Positions 1-8,511 are shown, counted from the stretch's first letter. The stretch is DNA of 64,000 nucleotides from Bacillota bacterium (GCA_023460995.1 JAEWOE010000006.1:620001-684000); one strand, 5' to 3'. Notes: generated from the sequence alone by a model not told the origin. A program made the numbers and translations.

Positions 1-13
1 GGAAGGTGATTAA

Positions 14-355
14 ATGCTAGGAATAGAAATGGAATTTATAAAAGGGATTCTATTTATTAGATTAGATGGTAAATTAAATGGAGAGACCTGTAATAAATTA
101 TACGAGGAAGTTTCTGAAATGATTTTTGACAATGGTATACGGAACATTGTTTTTAATCTAGAAAACATAAGTGAAATAGATATTAATGGCATAAATTCTT
201 TAATATATAATTACAAATTATGTAAACAAAACCATGGTGATTCAATAGTATGTAATATTAATAGTACAGTAAAAAATGCCTTTGCAAAAGGCATGAAAGG
301 TTTTATTCCCATAACTAGTAACGAATTAACAGCATTAAATATATTTAATATTTAA
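14..355 (+). CDS. spoIIAA: SpoIIAA-like anti-sigma factor antagonist (STAS), phosphosite missing
   Basis: A 113-residue single STAS domain that aligns end to end with Bacillus SpoIIAA: 'LGIEMEF' start, the 'IRNIVFNLENIS' strand, and the helix after the phosphorylation loop. In SpoIIAA the loop reads D-S-S-G and the first Ser is phosphorylated by SpoIIAB. Here it reads D56-I57-N58-G59, so no phosphoacceptor is present. The start follows the ribosome site AAGGTGATTAA. The gene lies 12 bases before the sigma-factor gene, with no spoIIAB between them; spoIIAB may lie upstream of the window. The expected role is freeing SigF from SpoIIAB in the forespore, but the usual phosphorylation switch cannot work here. 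Family assignment is firm; mechanism is open. Confidence 0.85.
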   Translation: MLGIEMEFIKGILFIRLDGKLNGETCNKLYEEVSEMIFDNGIRNIVFNLENISEIDINGINSLIYNYKLCKQNHGDSIVCNINSTVKNAFAKGMKGFIPITSNELTALNIFNI

Positions 356-367
356 GGAGATAAAAAG

Positions 368-1024
368 ATGGAACCTATTGAACAAGTAATACAAAAGAAT
401 CAGAATTTAATTTATTCAATTACTAACTATTTTAGTAATTATGGTAATAAGGAAGATTTGTTTCAAGTAGGAGTAATAGGAATGATAAAAGCATATCAAA
501 ATTATGATGAAAATTTTGATATAAAATTTACAACATATGCTTATACATATATTTTAGGAGAAATGAAAAAGTATATAAGAGAAGATAAATCTATAAAAGT
601 AAGTAGAAGTATTAATTCATTAAATTCTAAAATTGAACAAGCATCAAATATGTTGGCTCAAAAATTATATAGATTGCCAACAACTAGTGAATTATCTAGT
701 TTTCTTGGAATACCGGAAGAGTTAGTTAATGAAGCTCTAAACAGCAAAAGGGAAGTAAAAAGTATTGACGAGCCAATTGCTTGTGATTCAAAAGAGGTAA
801 CTCTTCATGAAACTATTCCAGCTAAAAGTCTAGATATCAATACATTAATTGCTTTAAAACAAGAACTAACAAAACTTGATTCTGCTGAGCTTGAACTTAT
901 AAGAAATAGGTATTTTGATGATAAAACCCAAATGCAAACAGCAAGCAATTTGGGCATGACACAAGTTCAAGTATCAAGAAAAGAGCAAAAAGTTTTAACA
1001 AAACTAAGAAATAATTTAAATTAG
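368..1024 (+). CDS. sigF: Sporulation-type RNA polymerase sigma factor (SigF/SigG/SigB family)
   Basis: 218 residues, usual length for the SigF/SigB group, which lacks region 1. Region 2 (about residues 28-75) carries 'EDLFQVGVIGMIKAY' and the DNA-melting stretch 'FTTYAYTYILGEMKKYIR'. Region 3 covers about 80-135 and region 4 about 165-215, with helix-turn-helix 'SNLGMTQVQVSR'. The position directly behind SpoIIAA and the proximity of spoVA suggest the forespore factor SigF, but sequence alone does not exclude SigG or a SigB-like factor. It is probably co-transcribed with the STAS gene. A SigG/SigF-type promoter sits in front of spoVA in this window (3866-3894), a plausible target for this factor or its paralogue. 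Confidence 0.85.
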   Translation: MEPIEQVIQKNQNLIYSITNYFSNYGNKEDLFQVGVIGMIKAYQNYDENFDIKFTTYAYTYILGEMKKYIREDKSIKVSRSINSLNSKIEQASNMLAQKLYRLPTTSELSSFLGIPEELVNEALNSKREVKSIDEPIACDSKEVTLHETIPAKSLDINTLIALKQELTKLDSAELELIRNRYFDDKTQMQTASNLGMTQVQVSRKEQKVLTKLRNNLN

Positions 1025-1030
1025 GAATTG

Positions 1031-1059
1031 TTGCAACAAAAAAATACATATAGTATAAT
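1031..1059 (+). promoter_or_regulatory. Vegetative promoter for the polysaccharide genes
   Basis: TTGCAA at 1031-1036, a 17-base spacer and a perfect TATAAT at 1054-1059, ending 32 bases before the ATG of the Wzy-like gene. This separates the polysaccharide pair from the sigma-factor operon. Confidence 0.6.
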
Positions 1060-1091
1060 TTACTTAAGAAAGTAACTTTACTAGGTGTATT

Positions 1092-3362
1092 ATGAAAAAT
1101 AAGTATGAAGAAATTACTATACTATTAACCTTAGTGTACATAATGATAAGCCCACTTTATTTTAACTACTCTAATTTATTTACTGAAACATTATCAGTAA
1201 TTAAATATTTAAAAATAGGATGGGTTGTTTCCACATTATTTATAACATTAGGTTATTTATTTATATATAAAGAAAGAAAAGTCAAATTTAATAGACTAGA
1301 TCTAATAATATTAACTTTTCCTATTTTATATTTTATCCCTATGTTATGTGGAAAAGTTGTAACAGGTATAAGACTAAATTCAGAATATATATTTGTTAGT
1401 CTATTAATTGCGATACATGTAATAGTTTTAAGAAGAATAATTAATAAAGAGAGATTGAATTATATTTTAAAAACCATTATATTATCTAGCACTATATCAG
1501 TATTTATTTCATTTATTATTGAAAGTAATCCTGATATAGGAAATTTATTACAAATTAGTTCTTGGTTTGGAGATTTTTATAAAAACAGCGTAGATAGGTT
1601 ATATGGTACTCTACTTTATCCTAATACCTATGCCACATTTATACTAACAGGGTATTTTATAACTTGTTATTATTTAACTAAAGATAATAATAATATTATA
1701 TTGCATTTTTGTTTATTTATATTGTTATTAGCTTTTTTATTAACAATGTCTAAAATAACTACCATGATTTTTATAATTATAAACGCATTACTAATAATTA
1801 ACTACTTTATTAAAAAAAAATATAAAGAAATTATTAGTTTAATGACAATATATATCTGCATAATTTTGCCATTATTATATACTCTTAATAAGACTCGTAT
1901 TTTTATTTATAACAATAACTTAATAATATTCTTATCTATTATTATTTTAATGTTTATAGTTTATTACATAAGTTATTTAATATTGCTATCTATTAGTAAA
2001 AAAAGTAAAGTCATCTATACTATATCCCTTGTTATAATTTTATTTATTTCCTGTATATTATTTATTTATCCAAAGTCTCAAACTTTAAAGATAAATAATA
2101 TTACAGAGAATAATTTAAAAGATAATATTATTTTTGCAGACTTTATGAATTTAGAATACAATAAAAGTTATTTAATTAAGTTAAATATAAAAAGTAAAAA
2201 CGAATTAAATAATCCTACTTTAAAACTGAAAGTTTTATATGTAAAAAACTCACATATAATAAAGAAAGTAATTGATTCTACGCTTATAATTGAAGAACAA
2301 TATACTTACTATTTTAGATTAAATACGCTAAAACAATTTGAGTATTATTATCTAGAATTAGAAAATATGGATATATATAATTCTGCAGAAATAAGTAGTA
2401 TATATGTAACTGATCTTGAAACTAATAAAACACAAATATATGAAGTTGATAATATTTTAACTCCATATATATATATTCATTCTAAAAAACAAGCAAAGTA
2501 TGATAAAGGTAGTTTAGATGGTAGAATGGAGATATATAAACATGTTTTAGATATAACTAAAGGAAATATGTTAGTTGGCCAAGGCTTTAGAGCATTTAAG
2601 TATTATTCAGTAAATAATCACTTTCGTTTTGAACCTTCTGATGAACATAGTTTTATTGCAAGAATGTTAGTAGAATTAGGAATATTTGGAGTAATTTACT
2701 ATTTTATTTTAATTGCGTATGGTCTTGTATACTCAGTTAGATTATTAAAAGATGATAAATCTTTATATATAATATCATTATTTTTATTACTAATTGGTTC
2801 TTCACTATTTGATATAAGTATGAGTTATGAATTTATTCATTTCTTATTAATTTTAGTCTTAATAGTTTTGGATTTTAATTATAGAAATTTAAAAAACAAG
2901 AATAAAGTTATATTTATTTCAAGTGTTGGTGGTCATCTTACCGAATTATTAGCTATAGATAGTATTTATGATAAGTATGATTACATTTTAATAACTGAAA
3001 AAAATAAAATTTCCTTGAAACTTAAAGAAAATTATAAAGTAAAATATTTACTATATGGTTCAAGGTACTATATGATAAAATATGTTCTTGTAAGTATTGT
3101 AAATGTATTTAAAAATATATATTATTTTATTAAGTATAACCCTGATATCATTTATACAACAGGGGCCCATACATCAGTATTTATGTGTTATTTAGGATAT
3201 TTATTTGATAGAAAGATCATATTTGTTGAAGTTTTTGATCGAACTCATACACCAACTCTTTCAGGAAAACTAATATATCCTATTGCGACAACTTTTATTG
3301 TTCAGCATAATAACTTTAGTGATATATACCCTAAAGCTAAATATATTAAGGGGGTATATTAA
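1092..3362 (+). CDS. Fused polysaccharide polymerase (Wzy/O-antigen ligase-like) and Alg14/PssD-like glycosyltransferase subunit
   Basis: 756 residues in two parts. Residues 1 to about 590 form a polytopic membrane protein with many hydrophobic helices and an extracytoplasmic segment at about 340-470; the later part has the O-antigen ligase-like pattern 'GQGFRAFKYYSVNN...EPSDEHSFIARMLVELGIFG'. From about residue 604 a soluble domain begins with 'KVIFISSVGGHLTELL' and contains 'PDIIYTTGAHTSVFMCYLGY', the Alg14/PssD/Cps14F pattern: the membrane-docking half of a split GT28 transferase. The Alg13-like catalytic half is the next gene, whose ATG overlaps this stop. The fusion physically joins repeat-unit sugar transfer to polymerisation of an exopolysaccharide. 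Polymerase versus ligase is undecided. Confidence 0.8.
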   Translation: MKNKYEEITILLTLVYIMISPLYFNYSNLFTETLSVIKYLKIGWVVSTLFITLGYLFIYKERKVKFNRLDLIILTFPILYFIPMLCGKVVTGIRLNSEYIFVSLLIAIHVIVLRRIINKERLNYILKTIILSSTISVFISFIIESNPDIGNLLQISSWFGDFYKNSVDRLYGTLLYPNTYATFILTGYFITCYYLTKDNNNIILHFCLFILLLAFLLTMSKITTMIFIIINALLIINYFIKKKYKEIISLMTIYICIILPLLYTLNKTRIFIYNNNLIIFLSIIILMFIVYYISYLILLSISKKSKVIYTISLVIILFISCILFIYPKSQTLKINNITENNLKDNIIFADFMNLEYNKSYLIKLNIKSKNELNNPTLKLKVLYVKNSHIIKKVIDSTLIIEEQYTYYFRLNTLKQFEYYYLELENMDIYNSAEISSIYVTDLETNKTQIYEVDNILTPYIYIHSKKQAKYDKGSLDGRMEIYKHVLDITKGNMLVGQGFRAFKYYSVNNHFRFEPSDEHSFIARMLVELGIFGVIYYFILIAYGLVYSVRLLKDDKSLYIISLFLLLIGSSLFDISMSYEFIHFLLILVLIVLDFNYRNLKNKNKVIFISSVGGHLTELLAIDSIYDKYDYILITEKNKISLKLKENYKVKYLLYGSRYYMIKYVLVSIVNVFKNIYYFIKYNPDIIYTTGAHTSVFMCYLGYLFDRKIIFVEVFDRTHTPTLSGKLIYPIATTFIVQHNNFSDIYPKAKYIKGVY

Positions 3363-3841
3363 TGATACTAGTGACTATTGGGACTCAAAAACAATCCTTT
3401 AAAAGGTTATTTAGTTATATTGATTGTCTTAATATAAAAGAAAAAATAATTATTCAAGGTGGAAAAGGAAAATATGCTTTTAATAATTCTTATATTGAAT
3501 ATTATGATTTCTTTAACTATGATGAGATGAATCAAAAAATAGATGAAGCTAGAATAATAATTACTCATGGTGGTGGTGGAACAATATTTAAAGCCTTAGA
3601 AAAAGGTAAAAAAGTAATAGTTGTACCAAGACTTAAAGAATACAAAGAACATATAAATAATCATCAGTTAGAAATTACCAAATATTTATTAGATAGTAAT
3701 TATGTATTAATGGCTCTTTCAAAAGAGCAATTATTTGATAACATTAATACTATTGAAAAACATAAGTTTTCAAAATATCAAAATAATAAAGAAAACTTTA
3801 TTTTAAACATTGAAAAAGAAATTAATTCATTACTTAATTAA
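3362..3841 (+). CDS. Alg13/PssE-like glycosyltransferase (GT28 C-terminal domain)
   Basis: 159 residues, the length of PssE/Cps14G. It starts with 'MILVTIGTQKQSFKRLF', carries the nucleotide-sugar-binding loop 'THGGGGTIFKALEKGKKVIVVPR' and continues 'YKEHINNHQLEI', all typical of Alg13/GT28 C-terminal domains. Family members are catalytic but soluble and need an Alg14-like partner at the membrane; here that partner is fused to the polymerase encoded immediately upstream, one base overlapping. The likely job is adding a sugar to a lipid-linked repeat unit at the inner membrane face. A terminator overlaps the end of the gene, so this is a two-gene unit. Confidence 0.85.
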   Translation: MILVTIGTQKQSFKRLFSYIDCLNIKEKIIIQGGKGKYAFNNSYIEYYDFFNYDEMNQKIDEARIIITHGGGGTIFKALEKGKKVIVVPRLKEYKEHINNHQLEITKYLLDSNYVLMALSKEQLFDNINTIEKHKFSKYQNNKENFILNIEKEINSLLN

Positions 3842-3851
3842 TTTCTTTTTT
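3813..3851 (+). terminator. Intrinsic terminator of the polysaccharide operon
   Basis: Stem GAAATTAAT/ATTAATTTC (3818-3826 with 3837-3845) flanked by A-run and T-run; it overlaps the last codons of the Alg13-like gene. Confidence 0.6.
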
Positions 3852-3865
3852 GTATACAATAGTTT

Positions 3866-3894
3866 GTATATAAAAAAATAAATTATTCATAATA
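3866..3894 (+). promoter_or_regulatory. Forespore SigG/SigF-type promoter for spoVA
   Basis: GTATA at 3866-3870, a 17-base spacer and CATAATA at 3888-3894 match the SigG consensus known from Bacillus subtilis (GHATR, 17-18 bases, CATNHTA). Transcription would start around 3900, leaving almost no leader before the GGAGG at 3901. SpoVA is a classical SigG target, so context and sequence agree. Confidence 0.7.
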
Positions 3895-3910
3895 ATTTTA
3901 GGAGGTTATT

Positions 3911-4351
3911 ATGAATAAAAATATGTATAAAGAAATTGTTGAAAAACATACTCCAACGGAAGATAGATTTAAAAATGCGGTAGTAGCATTTTTAGTTGGT
4001 GGATTCATGGGGTTTATAGGTCAAGTTTTAGTTGAAGCATATTCATATTTTTTTAATATTCCAACAGCTCAAGCTTCAGTATTCATGATTGTTACTCTTG
4101 TCTTCTTGGGATGTCTATTAACGTGTTTTGGTTTTTTTGATAAATGGGTTCATAAAGCTAGGTGTGGTTTAATTGTTCCAATTACTGGGTTTGCTCATGC
4201 CATGATGAGTGCTACTTTAGAGTATCGCAAAGAAGGTATGGTAACTGGTATTGGAGCAAATATGTTTAAACTAGCTGGTTCTGTAATTGTTTTTGGTGTA
4301 GTTAGTGCTTATACTTTTGGTATTATAAGATATCTTATATTTGGTGGCTAA
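3911..4351 (+). CDS. spoVAC: Stage V sporulation protein AC
   Basis: 146 residues. Hydrophilic start 'YKEIVEKHTPTEDRFKNAVVAFLVGG' followed by about four membrane helices and the SpoVAC stretch 'GLIVPITGFAHAMMSA'. SpoVAC sits in the inner forespore membrane and, with SpoVAD and SpoVAE, moves dipicolinic acid into the developing spore and out during germination; in Bacillus it behaves as a mechanosensitive channel. RBS AGGAGG is 7 bases before ATG. The stop is fused to the next start (TAATG), so AC and AD are translationally coupled. Only AC, AD and AE are present in this operon; AA, AB and AF are absent nearby. Confidence 0.93.
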   Translation: MNKNMYKEIVEKHTPTEDRFKNAVVAFLVGGFMGFIGQVLVEAYSYFFNIPTAQASVFMIVTLVFLGCLLTCFGFFDKWVHKARCGLIVPITGFAHAMMSATLEYRKEGMVTGIGANMFKLAGSVIVFGVVSAYTFGIIRYLIFGG

Positions 4352-5340
4352 TGACTTTTAAATATAATAATGTATATATAAACAATACAGAAACAATCGC
4401 AGGACCATTTGAAAAAAAAGGACCTTTATCAAATTACTTTGATAAGAAATATGATGAATATTATTTTGGACAAGATACATGGGAACAGGCCGAAATGAAA
4501 TTATTAGAGGAGTCAATTAATTTATTATTGAAAAAGGAAAAGAAGCAAATAAAAGATGTTGGATTACTTATATCGGGTGATTTATTAAATCAATTAGTTT
4601 CCTCAAATTATACGGCAAGTAAGTTTGATGTACCTTATTTAGGAATATATAGTGCTTGTGCAACAAGTGTAGAAGGACTAATTATAGCGTCTAATATGAT
4701 AGAAGCTAAACAGTCTAATAATATTATTGTAGGAACATGTTCACATAATAATACAGCTGAAAAGCAATTTAGATATCCGGTAGAATATGGTGGACCAAAA
4801 CCTAAAACAACTACCTTTACAGTAACTGGTGCTGCTACTGCGTTCTTATCAGACAAGAAGGCGGGTTTCAAAGTAGAAAGTGCTACAGTAGGTAAAGCAG
4901 TTGATTCTGGCGTTAAGGAAGTATTTAATATGGGCGGTGTAATGGCAATAGCTGCTGCACAAACAATTCATGATCATTTACAGCAAACAAATAGAAAACC
5001 AGATTATTATGATTTAATATTAACAGGTGATTTAGGTAGATACGGAAAGCCTATGTTGAAAGAATTTATGAAAAAAAATTATAAAATAAACTTAGATAAC
5101 TGTGATGATTCAGCTTGCATGATATTTGACATCAAAAATCAAGATGTTTATGCTGGTGGTAGTGGACCTGCGTGTTTACCACTTGTTTCATATGGTTATG
5201 TATTTAGTATGATGAAAGCAAAGAAGATTAAGAAAGTTTTATTAGTCGCAACAGGTGCGCTTATGAATACTACTACAGTAAATCAAAAACTTCCAATTCC
5301 TTCAATTGCACATGCTATAAGTTTGGAGGTAATAGAGTGA
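4351..5340 (+). CDS. spoVAD: Stage V sporulation protein AD
   Basis: 329 residues, usual SpoVAD length. It has the thiolase-like fold signatures of the family: 'GIYSACATSVEGLIIASNMI' with Cys103 at the nucleophile-like position, 'GTCSHNNTAEKQFRYPVEYGGP' and 'TFTVTGAATAFLSDKKAG'. SpoVAD is the soluble, DPA-binding member of the SpoVA complex on the spore inner membrane. It overlaps spoVAC by one base and spoVAE by four (GTGA), as in other spoVA operons. No truncation or frameshift is seen. Confidence 0.95.
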   Translation: MTFKYNNVYINNTETIAGPFEKKGPLSNYFDKKYDEYYFGQDTWEQAEMKLLEESINLLLKKEKKQIKDVGLLISGDLLNQLVSSNYTASKFDVPYLGIYSACATSVEGLIIASNMIEAKQSNNIIVGTCSHNNTAEKQFRYPVEYGGPKPKTTTFTVTGAATAFLSDKKAGFKVESATVGKAVDSGVKEVFNMGGVMAIAAAQTIHDHLQQTNRKPDYYDLILTGDLGRYGKPMLKEFMKKNYKINLDNCDDSACMIFDIKNQDVYAGGSGPACLPLVSYGYVFSMMKAKKIKKVLLVATGALMNTTTVNQKLPIPSIAHAISLEVIE

Positions 5341-5687
5341 TTTATTTATATTCCTTTTTATTCGCAGGAGTCGTTTGTTTAATAGGTGAATTAATTCTTG
5401 ATAATACTAAACTAACTCCAGGACACGTAACAACTATATTTGTTGTATTAGGTTCTTTTCTAGATATATTTAATTTCTATGATAAGATTATAATATTTTG
5501 TGGTGGTGGAGCACTAGTTCCTATAACCAGTTTTGGACATTTACTAATTCACGGAGCACTAGAATCAGCAGGAACATATGGATTAATGGGTTTAGTTATG
5601 GGAATGTTTAACCTTACTGCATCCGGAATATGCTCTGCAATTATCTTTTCATTCTATCTTTCGTTAATATTTAAACCAAAAGATTAA
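5337..5687 (+). CDS. spoVAE: Stage V sporulation protein AE
   Basis: 116 residues, a compact membrane protein of about four helices with the family stretch 'KLTPGHVTTIFVVLGSFLDIF' and 'GGGALVPITSFGHLLIHGALESAG', corresponding to SpoVAE (SpoVAEb). The GTG start overlaps the spoVAD stop and is preceded by GGAGGTAATAG, so GTG is preferred over any later ATG. Its 'PITSFGH' motif parallels the 'PITGFAH' of SpoVAC, consistent with the known relatedness of the two. It completes the dipicolinate channel unit. Confidence 0.92.
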   Translation: MIYLYSFLFAGVVCLIGELILDNTKLTPGHVTTIFVVLGSFLDIFNFYDKIIIFCGGGALVPITSFGHLLIHGALESAGTYGLMGLVMGMFNLTASGICSAIIFSFYLSLIFKPKD

Positions 5688-5746
5688 AAAATTTTGTATT
5701 TTTCCATTTTATTTGCTATAATGTATTCATAGGATAGGTGATTAGA

Positions 5747-6277
5747 ATGGATAATAAAGAATTTCCAAGTGTAAACAATACTCCGGTAACTCCAGTAACT
5801 CCGGTTGCTCCAGTAACTCCAACAGTAACACCAGTTATTGCTCCAGTTGCTCCAGTAACTCCAGTAGTAACACCAACTGTTACTCCAGTTGCTCCAGTTG
5901 CACCAGTTACTCCAGTAGTAGCTCCAACAGCACCAATGGCTCCAGTTGCTCCAGTAGCACCTGCAGTAGCTCCAACAGTTTCAGTTGCTCCAGTAGCACC
6001 TGTTGTAGCACAAGCAGCACCAGTTGCTCCAGTAGCACCTGTTGCAGCACCAATGGCTCCAGTTGCTCCAGTAGCACCTGCAGTTCCAGAAGTACCAGTA
6101 GCGCCTGTTGAAGCACCAGCAGTTGAGCAAACTGTTACTACTGATTCTAATGCTCCAGTAGCACCAACTACTCCAGAAGTAGCTAAGAAAAAAGGCTCAA
6201 AAGCATTAGTTCTTATACTAGGTGTTGTATTGTTATTGGTTATTGCTTTCTCTGTTTATACATATTTCTTTATGTAA
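5747..6277 (+). CDS. Pro/Val/Ala/Thr-repeat single-pass membrane protein
   Basis: About 176 residues. Residues 10-125 are an unbroken run of PVAPVTP/PVAPVAP-type units, encoded by a DNA repeat of GCTCCAGTTGCTCCAGTA variants. After a short linker comes 'KKKGSKALVLILGVVLLLVIAFSVYTYFF', one membrane helix at the very C-terminus. There is no signal peptide, so the repeat is probably cytoplasmic and the protein tail-anchored. A GTG at 5738 gives three more residues; ATG 5747 fits the AGGATAGGTGATT ribosome site. The next gene has the same plan (disordered Pro-rich N-terminus, basic patch, membrane helix) plus an outside domain. Function is not recognised; repeat number is likely variable between strains. 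Confidence 0.75.
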   Translation: MDNKEFPSVNNTPVTPVTPVAPVTPTVTPVIAPVAPVTPVVTPTVTPVAPVAPVTPVVAPTAPMAPVAPVAPAVAPTVSVAPVAPVVAQAAPVAPVAPVAAPMAPVAPVAPAVPEVPVAPVEAPAVEQTVTTDSNAPVAPTTPEVAKKKGSKALVLILGVVLLLVIAFSVYTYFFM

Positions 6278-6306
6278 TAAATAAAGGTTAATATAAGCAA
6301 AGAATT

Positions 6307-6333
6307 AAAGAAACATTTTTTGTTTCTTTTTTT
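6307..6333 (+). terminator. Intrinsic terminator
   Basis: Stem AAAGAAAC/GTTTCTTT (6307-6314 with 6322-6329) followed by a T-run. Confidence 0.7.
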
Positions 6334-6375
6334 GTATTATTTTGCTATAATTTATAATAGGATGGAGTGAAATAA

Positions 6376-8430
6376 ATGAACAATAATTTAGAGAACGGTG
6401 AAAATAATAATACTGTTCCAAATAAAATGCCAGACATATTACCGGATAACGAACCGATACTAATACCTGATAATAGTAAGTTAGAACAATCTACTATTAA
6501 TCAAGCGGTAGAACCAGTAGTAATTTCAAATGGTTTTTCATATGAACAGCCAGTTATTATGCCGGAAATTCAGGAACAACCAACAGTAATTTCTGTTGCA
6601 AATCCAGAAGTTGTACCAGTTTTAGCGCAAAATAATATTCCGGTTCAGCAATCAGTTACAACCTCAGAGTTTACTGAACCAGCAATAATGCCAGTACCAA
6701 GTCCAGTGGTTGAACCGATAGTAATACCATATATTCCACCAATAGATGAGCCAACATTTCCTACCTTAGAAAATACAGTAGTTGATAATAACAATGGTGA
6801 AGAAAAAAATAATAAAAAAAGCAAAAAAGGAATAAAAATATTAATATTTGCTCTTATATTATTGGTATTAGGATTTATAATTGCTTTAGTATATTATGTT
6901 TATAGTACCAATGAAAAAGTTATTATAAATAATAGTATTAAACAATTGGAAAACTTTAAAAACTATTTCCAATCACCAATTGTACTTAATGAATCAGAAC
7001 AATATTCTGAAAAAGGAAAATATACTATTCAATTAGATAATACTGAAGATGCTGATTTAAATCAGTTAATAAGTTTAATAAATGAAATGACATTTAATTA
7101 CAACTTCAGTAAGACAACAGATAAAACATTATTTGAATTAAATTTAAGTAATAAAACCGAAGAATTAGGTGGAGTTAAGTTACTAACAAATTCAAGTACA
7201 GGGTATGTATTTTTAAATAAAATTTTTGATAAGTATATTGAAATAGAAGAGTTAAAAGATGCTTTATCTTCTACTAACTATAATAATTTAAGTGATTATA
7301 ATTATTTATACAATTTTGTTGTTAAAAGCTTTATAAATAATGTAGACAAAGATGATTTTGTTAAAGATAATGCTGAAATAACAATTGATGGAACTACAAA
7401 AAAGGTTAATTCATTAAAATTACAGTATAACGATAAACAAATTTATGATTTAGTTAATTTAGTAATAAGCGATATAAAAACTGATACTAAAGCTAATAAA
7501 ATTGTAACTAGTTTCTATAAAGACTTTGAAAGTTATAATATGGATGATGTTATTGATACAATTGATGAAGAACATATGAGTACGTATATATATACTGTAT
7601 TTACTAATAAGTTAACAAATGTAGTAGAGGGCATAGATTTTAATTACAAGTATTATGAACCTACATATTATTATACAAATTGTTTTAATTTTGAAGATGA
7701 ACAGTCAGATGATACTAACTTAGAAAACATGTCAGCAACAAATGAACAATTTAATGTCAAACAAATAGATGATCAATCATCAGAAGATTATACAACATAT
7801 GACTATACAACTGATGATAGTATAGATAATAGTACAGATGATGATTATTACTATACTACTGATGAAGACATAATATTTGATAGTGCTGAAGAAGATTATT
7901 CAACAACAGGGGATTATGAAAATTGTGCAGAAGCAACATATGAAGAAAAATCTATTAGTATTGAATACAGAAATGATACTAAGCCAAGAGTATATTTTAA
8001 TGAAGAAGATGAATTACAAGGATTTATTGAACTAGAGAAAGTTGATCAAACTTTAACAATTAATGTTTATGAAAGTGAAGATGAAAAATTAGGTTATATT
8101 AAAATAAATTCTACAAAAACTTTATATGAAATAACAGCTGACTTTACTATTGATGGAAAAGAATACAAAGCAACACTAAGTACTAATATTAAAGAAGTAA
8201 CAGCTGGTGCTGAGTATAATTTAAACAGTATTTTTTCATATGAATCATATAATGGTAAAAATAAAGAATTTAGCTTTACAATAAATATGGATAGTACATT
8301 AAAAACATCTGCCTCAATAGAAGAGACTATTACAGATTCAGTAAAATATGCTGATTTGACAGAAGAACAAATGCAAGAGATATACACTAATATTATGAAT
8401 ATAATAGCAAAAGAAACAGGACAATATTAA
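6376..8430 (+). CDS. Membrane-anchored protein with disordered N-terminus and large extracytoplasmic domain
   Basis: 684 residues. Residues 1-145 are acidic, Pro/Val/Ile/Gln-rich and probably unstructured; a basic stretch 'KKSKKGIKI' leads into one membrane helix at about 152-176; the remaining 500 residues should be outside. A Tyr/Thr/Asp-rich, low-complexity insert at about 435-515 splits the outside domain, which otherwise looks like beta-rich lipoprotein-type sequence. No catalytic motif is visible. It follows the repeat protein with the same N-terminal layout but has its own terminator before and after, so it is probably a separate transcript. Family not recognised. Confidence 0.75.
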   Translation: MNNNLENGENNNTVPNKMPDILPDNEPILIPDNSKLEQSTINQAVEPVVISNGFSYEQPVIMPEIQEQPTVISVANPEVVPVLAQNNIPVQQSVTTSEFTEPAIMPVPSPVVEPIVIPYIPPIDEPTFPTLENTVVDNNNGEEKNNKKSKKGIKILIFALILLVLGFIIALVYYVYSTNEKVIINNSIKQLENFKNYFQSPIVLNESEQYSEKGKYTIQLDNTEDADLNQLISLINEMTFNYNFSKTTDKTLFELNLSNKTEELGGVKLLTNSSTGYVFLNKIFDKYIEIEELKDALSSTNYNNLSDYNYLYNFVVKSFINNVDKDDFVKDNAEITIDGTTKKVNSLKLQYNDKQIYDLVNLVISDIKTDTKANKIVTSFYKDFESYNMDDVIDTIDEEHMSTYIYTVFTNKLTNVVEGIDFNYKYYEPTYYYTNCFNFEDEQSDDTNLENMSATNEQFNVKQIDDQSSEDYTTYDYTTDDSIDNSTDDDYYYTTDEDIIFDSAEEDYSTTGDYENCAEATYEEKSISIEYRNDTKPRVYFNEEDELQGFIELEKVDQTLTINVYESEDEKLGYIKINSTKTLYEITADFTIDGKEYKATLSTNIKEVTAGAEYNLNSIFSYESYNGKNKEFSFTINMDSTLKTSASIEETITDSVKYADLTEEQMQEIYTNIMNIIAKETGQY

Positions 8431-8441
8431 CCTGTTTTTTT
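8414..8441 (+). terminator. Intrinsic terminator
   Basis: Stem AAACAGG/CCTGTTT (8414-8420 with 8431-8437) and a T-run; it spans the stop codon of the preceding gene. Confidence 0.75.
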
Positions 8442-8482
8442 GTAACTAATTATCAAAAAAAGTCGTTTTTTTAAAAAATTAC

Positions 8483-8511
8483 TGTACAAACACTTGTTCG
8501 CTTGATATAAT
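8483..8511 (+). promoter_or_regulatory. uvrA promoter with LexA/DinR box
   Basis: CAAACACTTGTTCG at 8487-8500 is the Gram-positive LexA/DinR site (consensus CGAAC-N4-GTTCG, one arm imperfect). It lies between a weak -35 (TGTACA, 8483-8488) and TATAAT at 8506-8511, spacer 17, so LexA binding would block RNA polymerase. Confidence 0.75.

Noticed and set aside
5790..6110. CRISPR-like repeat
   Set aside because: The repeat is in frame, continuous, without spacers and codes for PVAPVTP units.
5907..6116. Minus-strand Leu/Val/Gln-rich ORF
   Set aside because: Mirror image of the Pro-Val-Ala repeat in the real gene.
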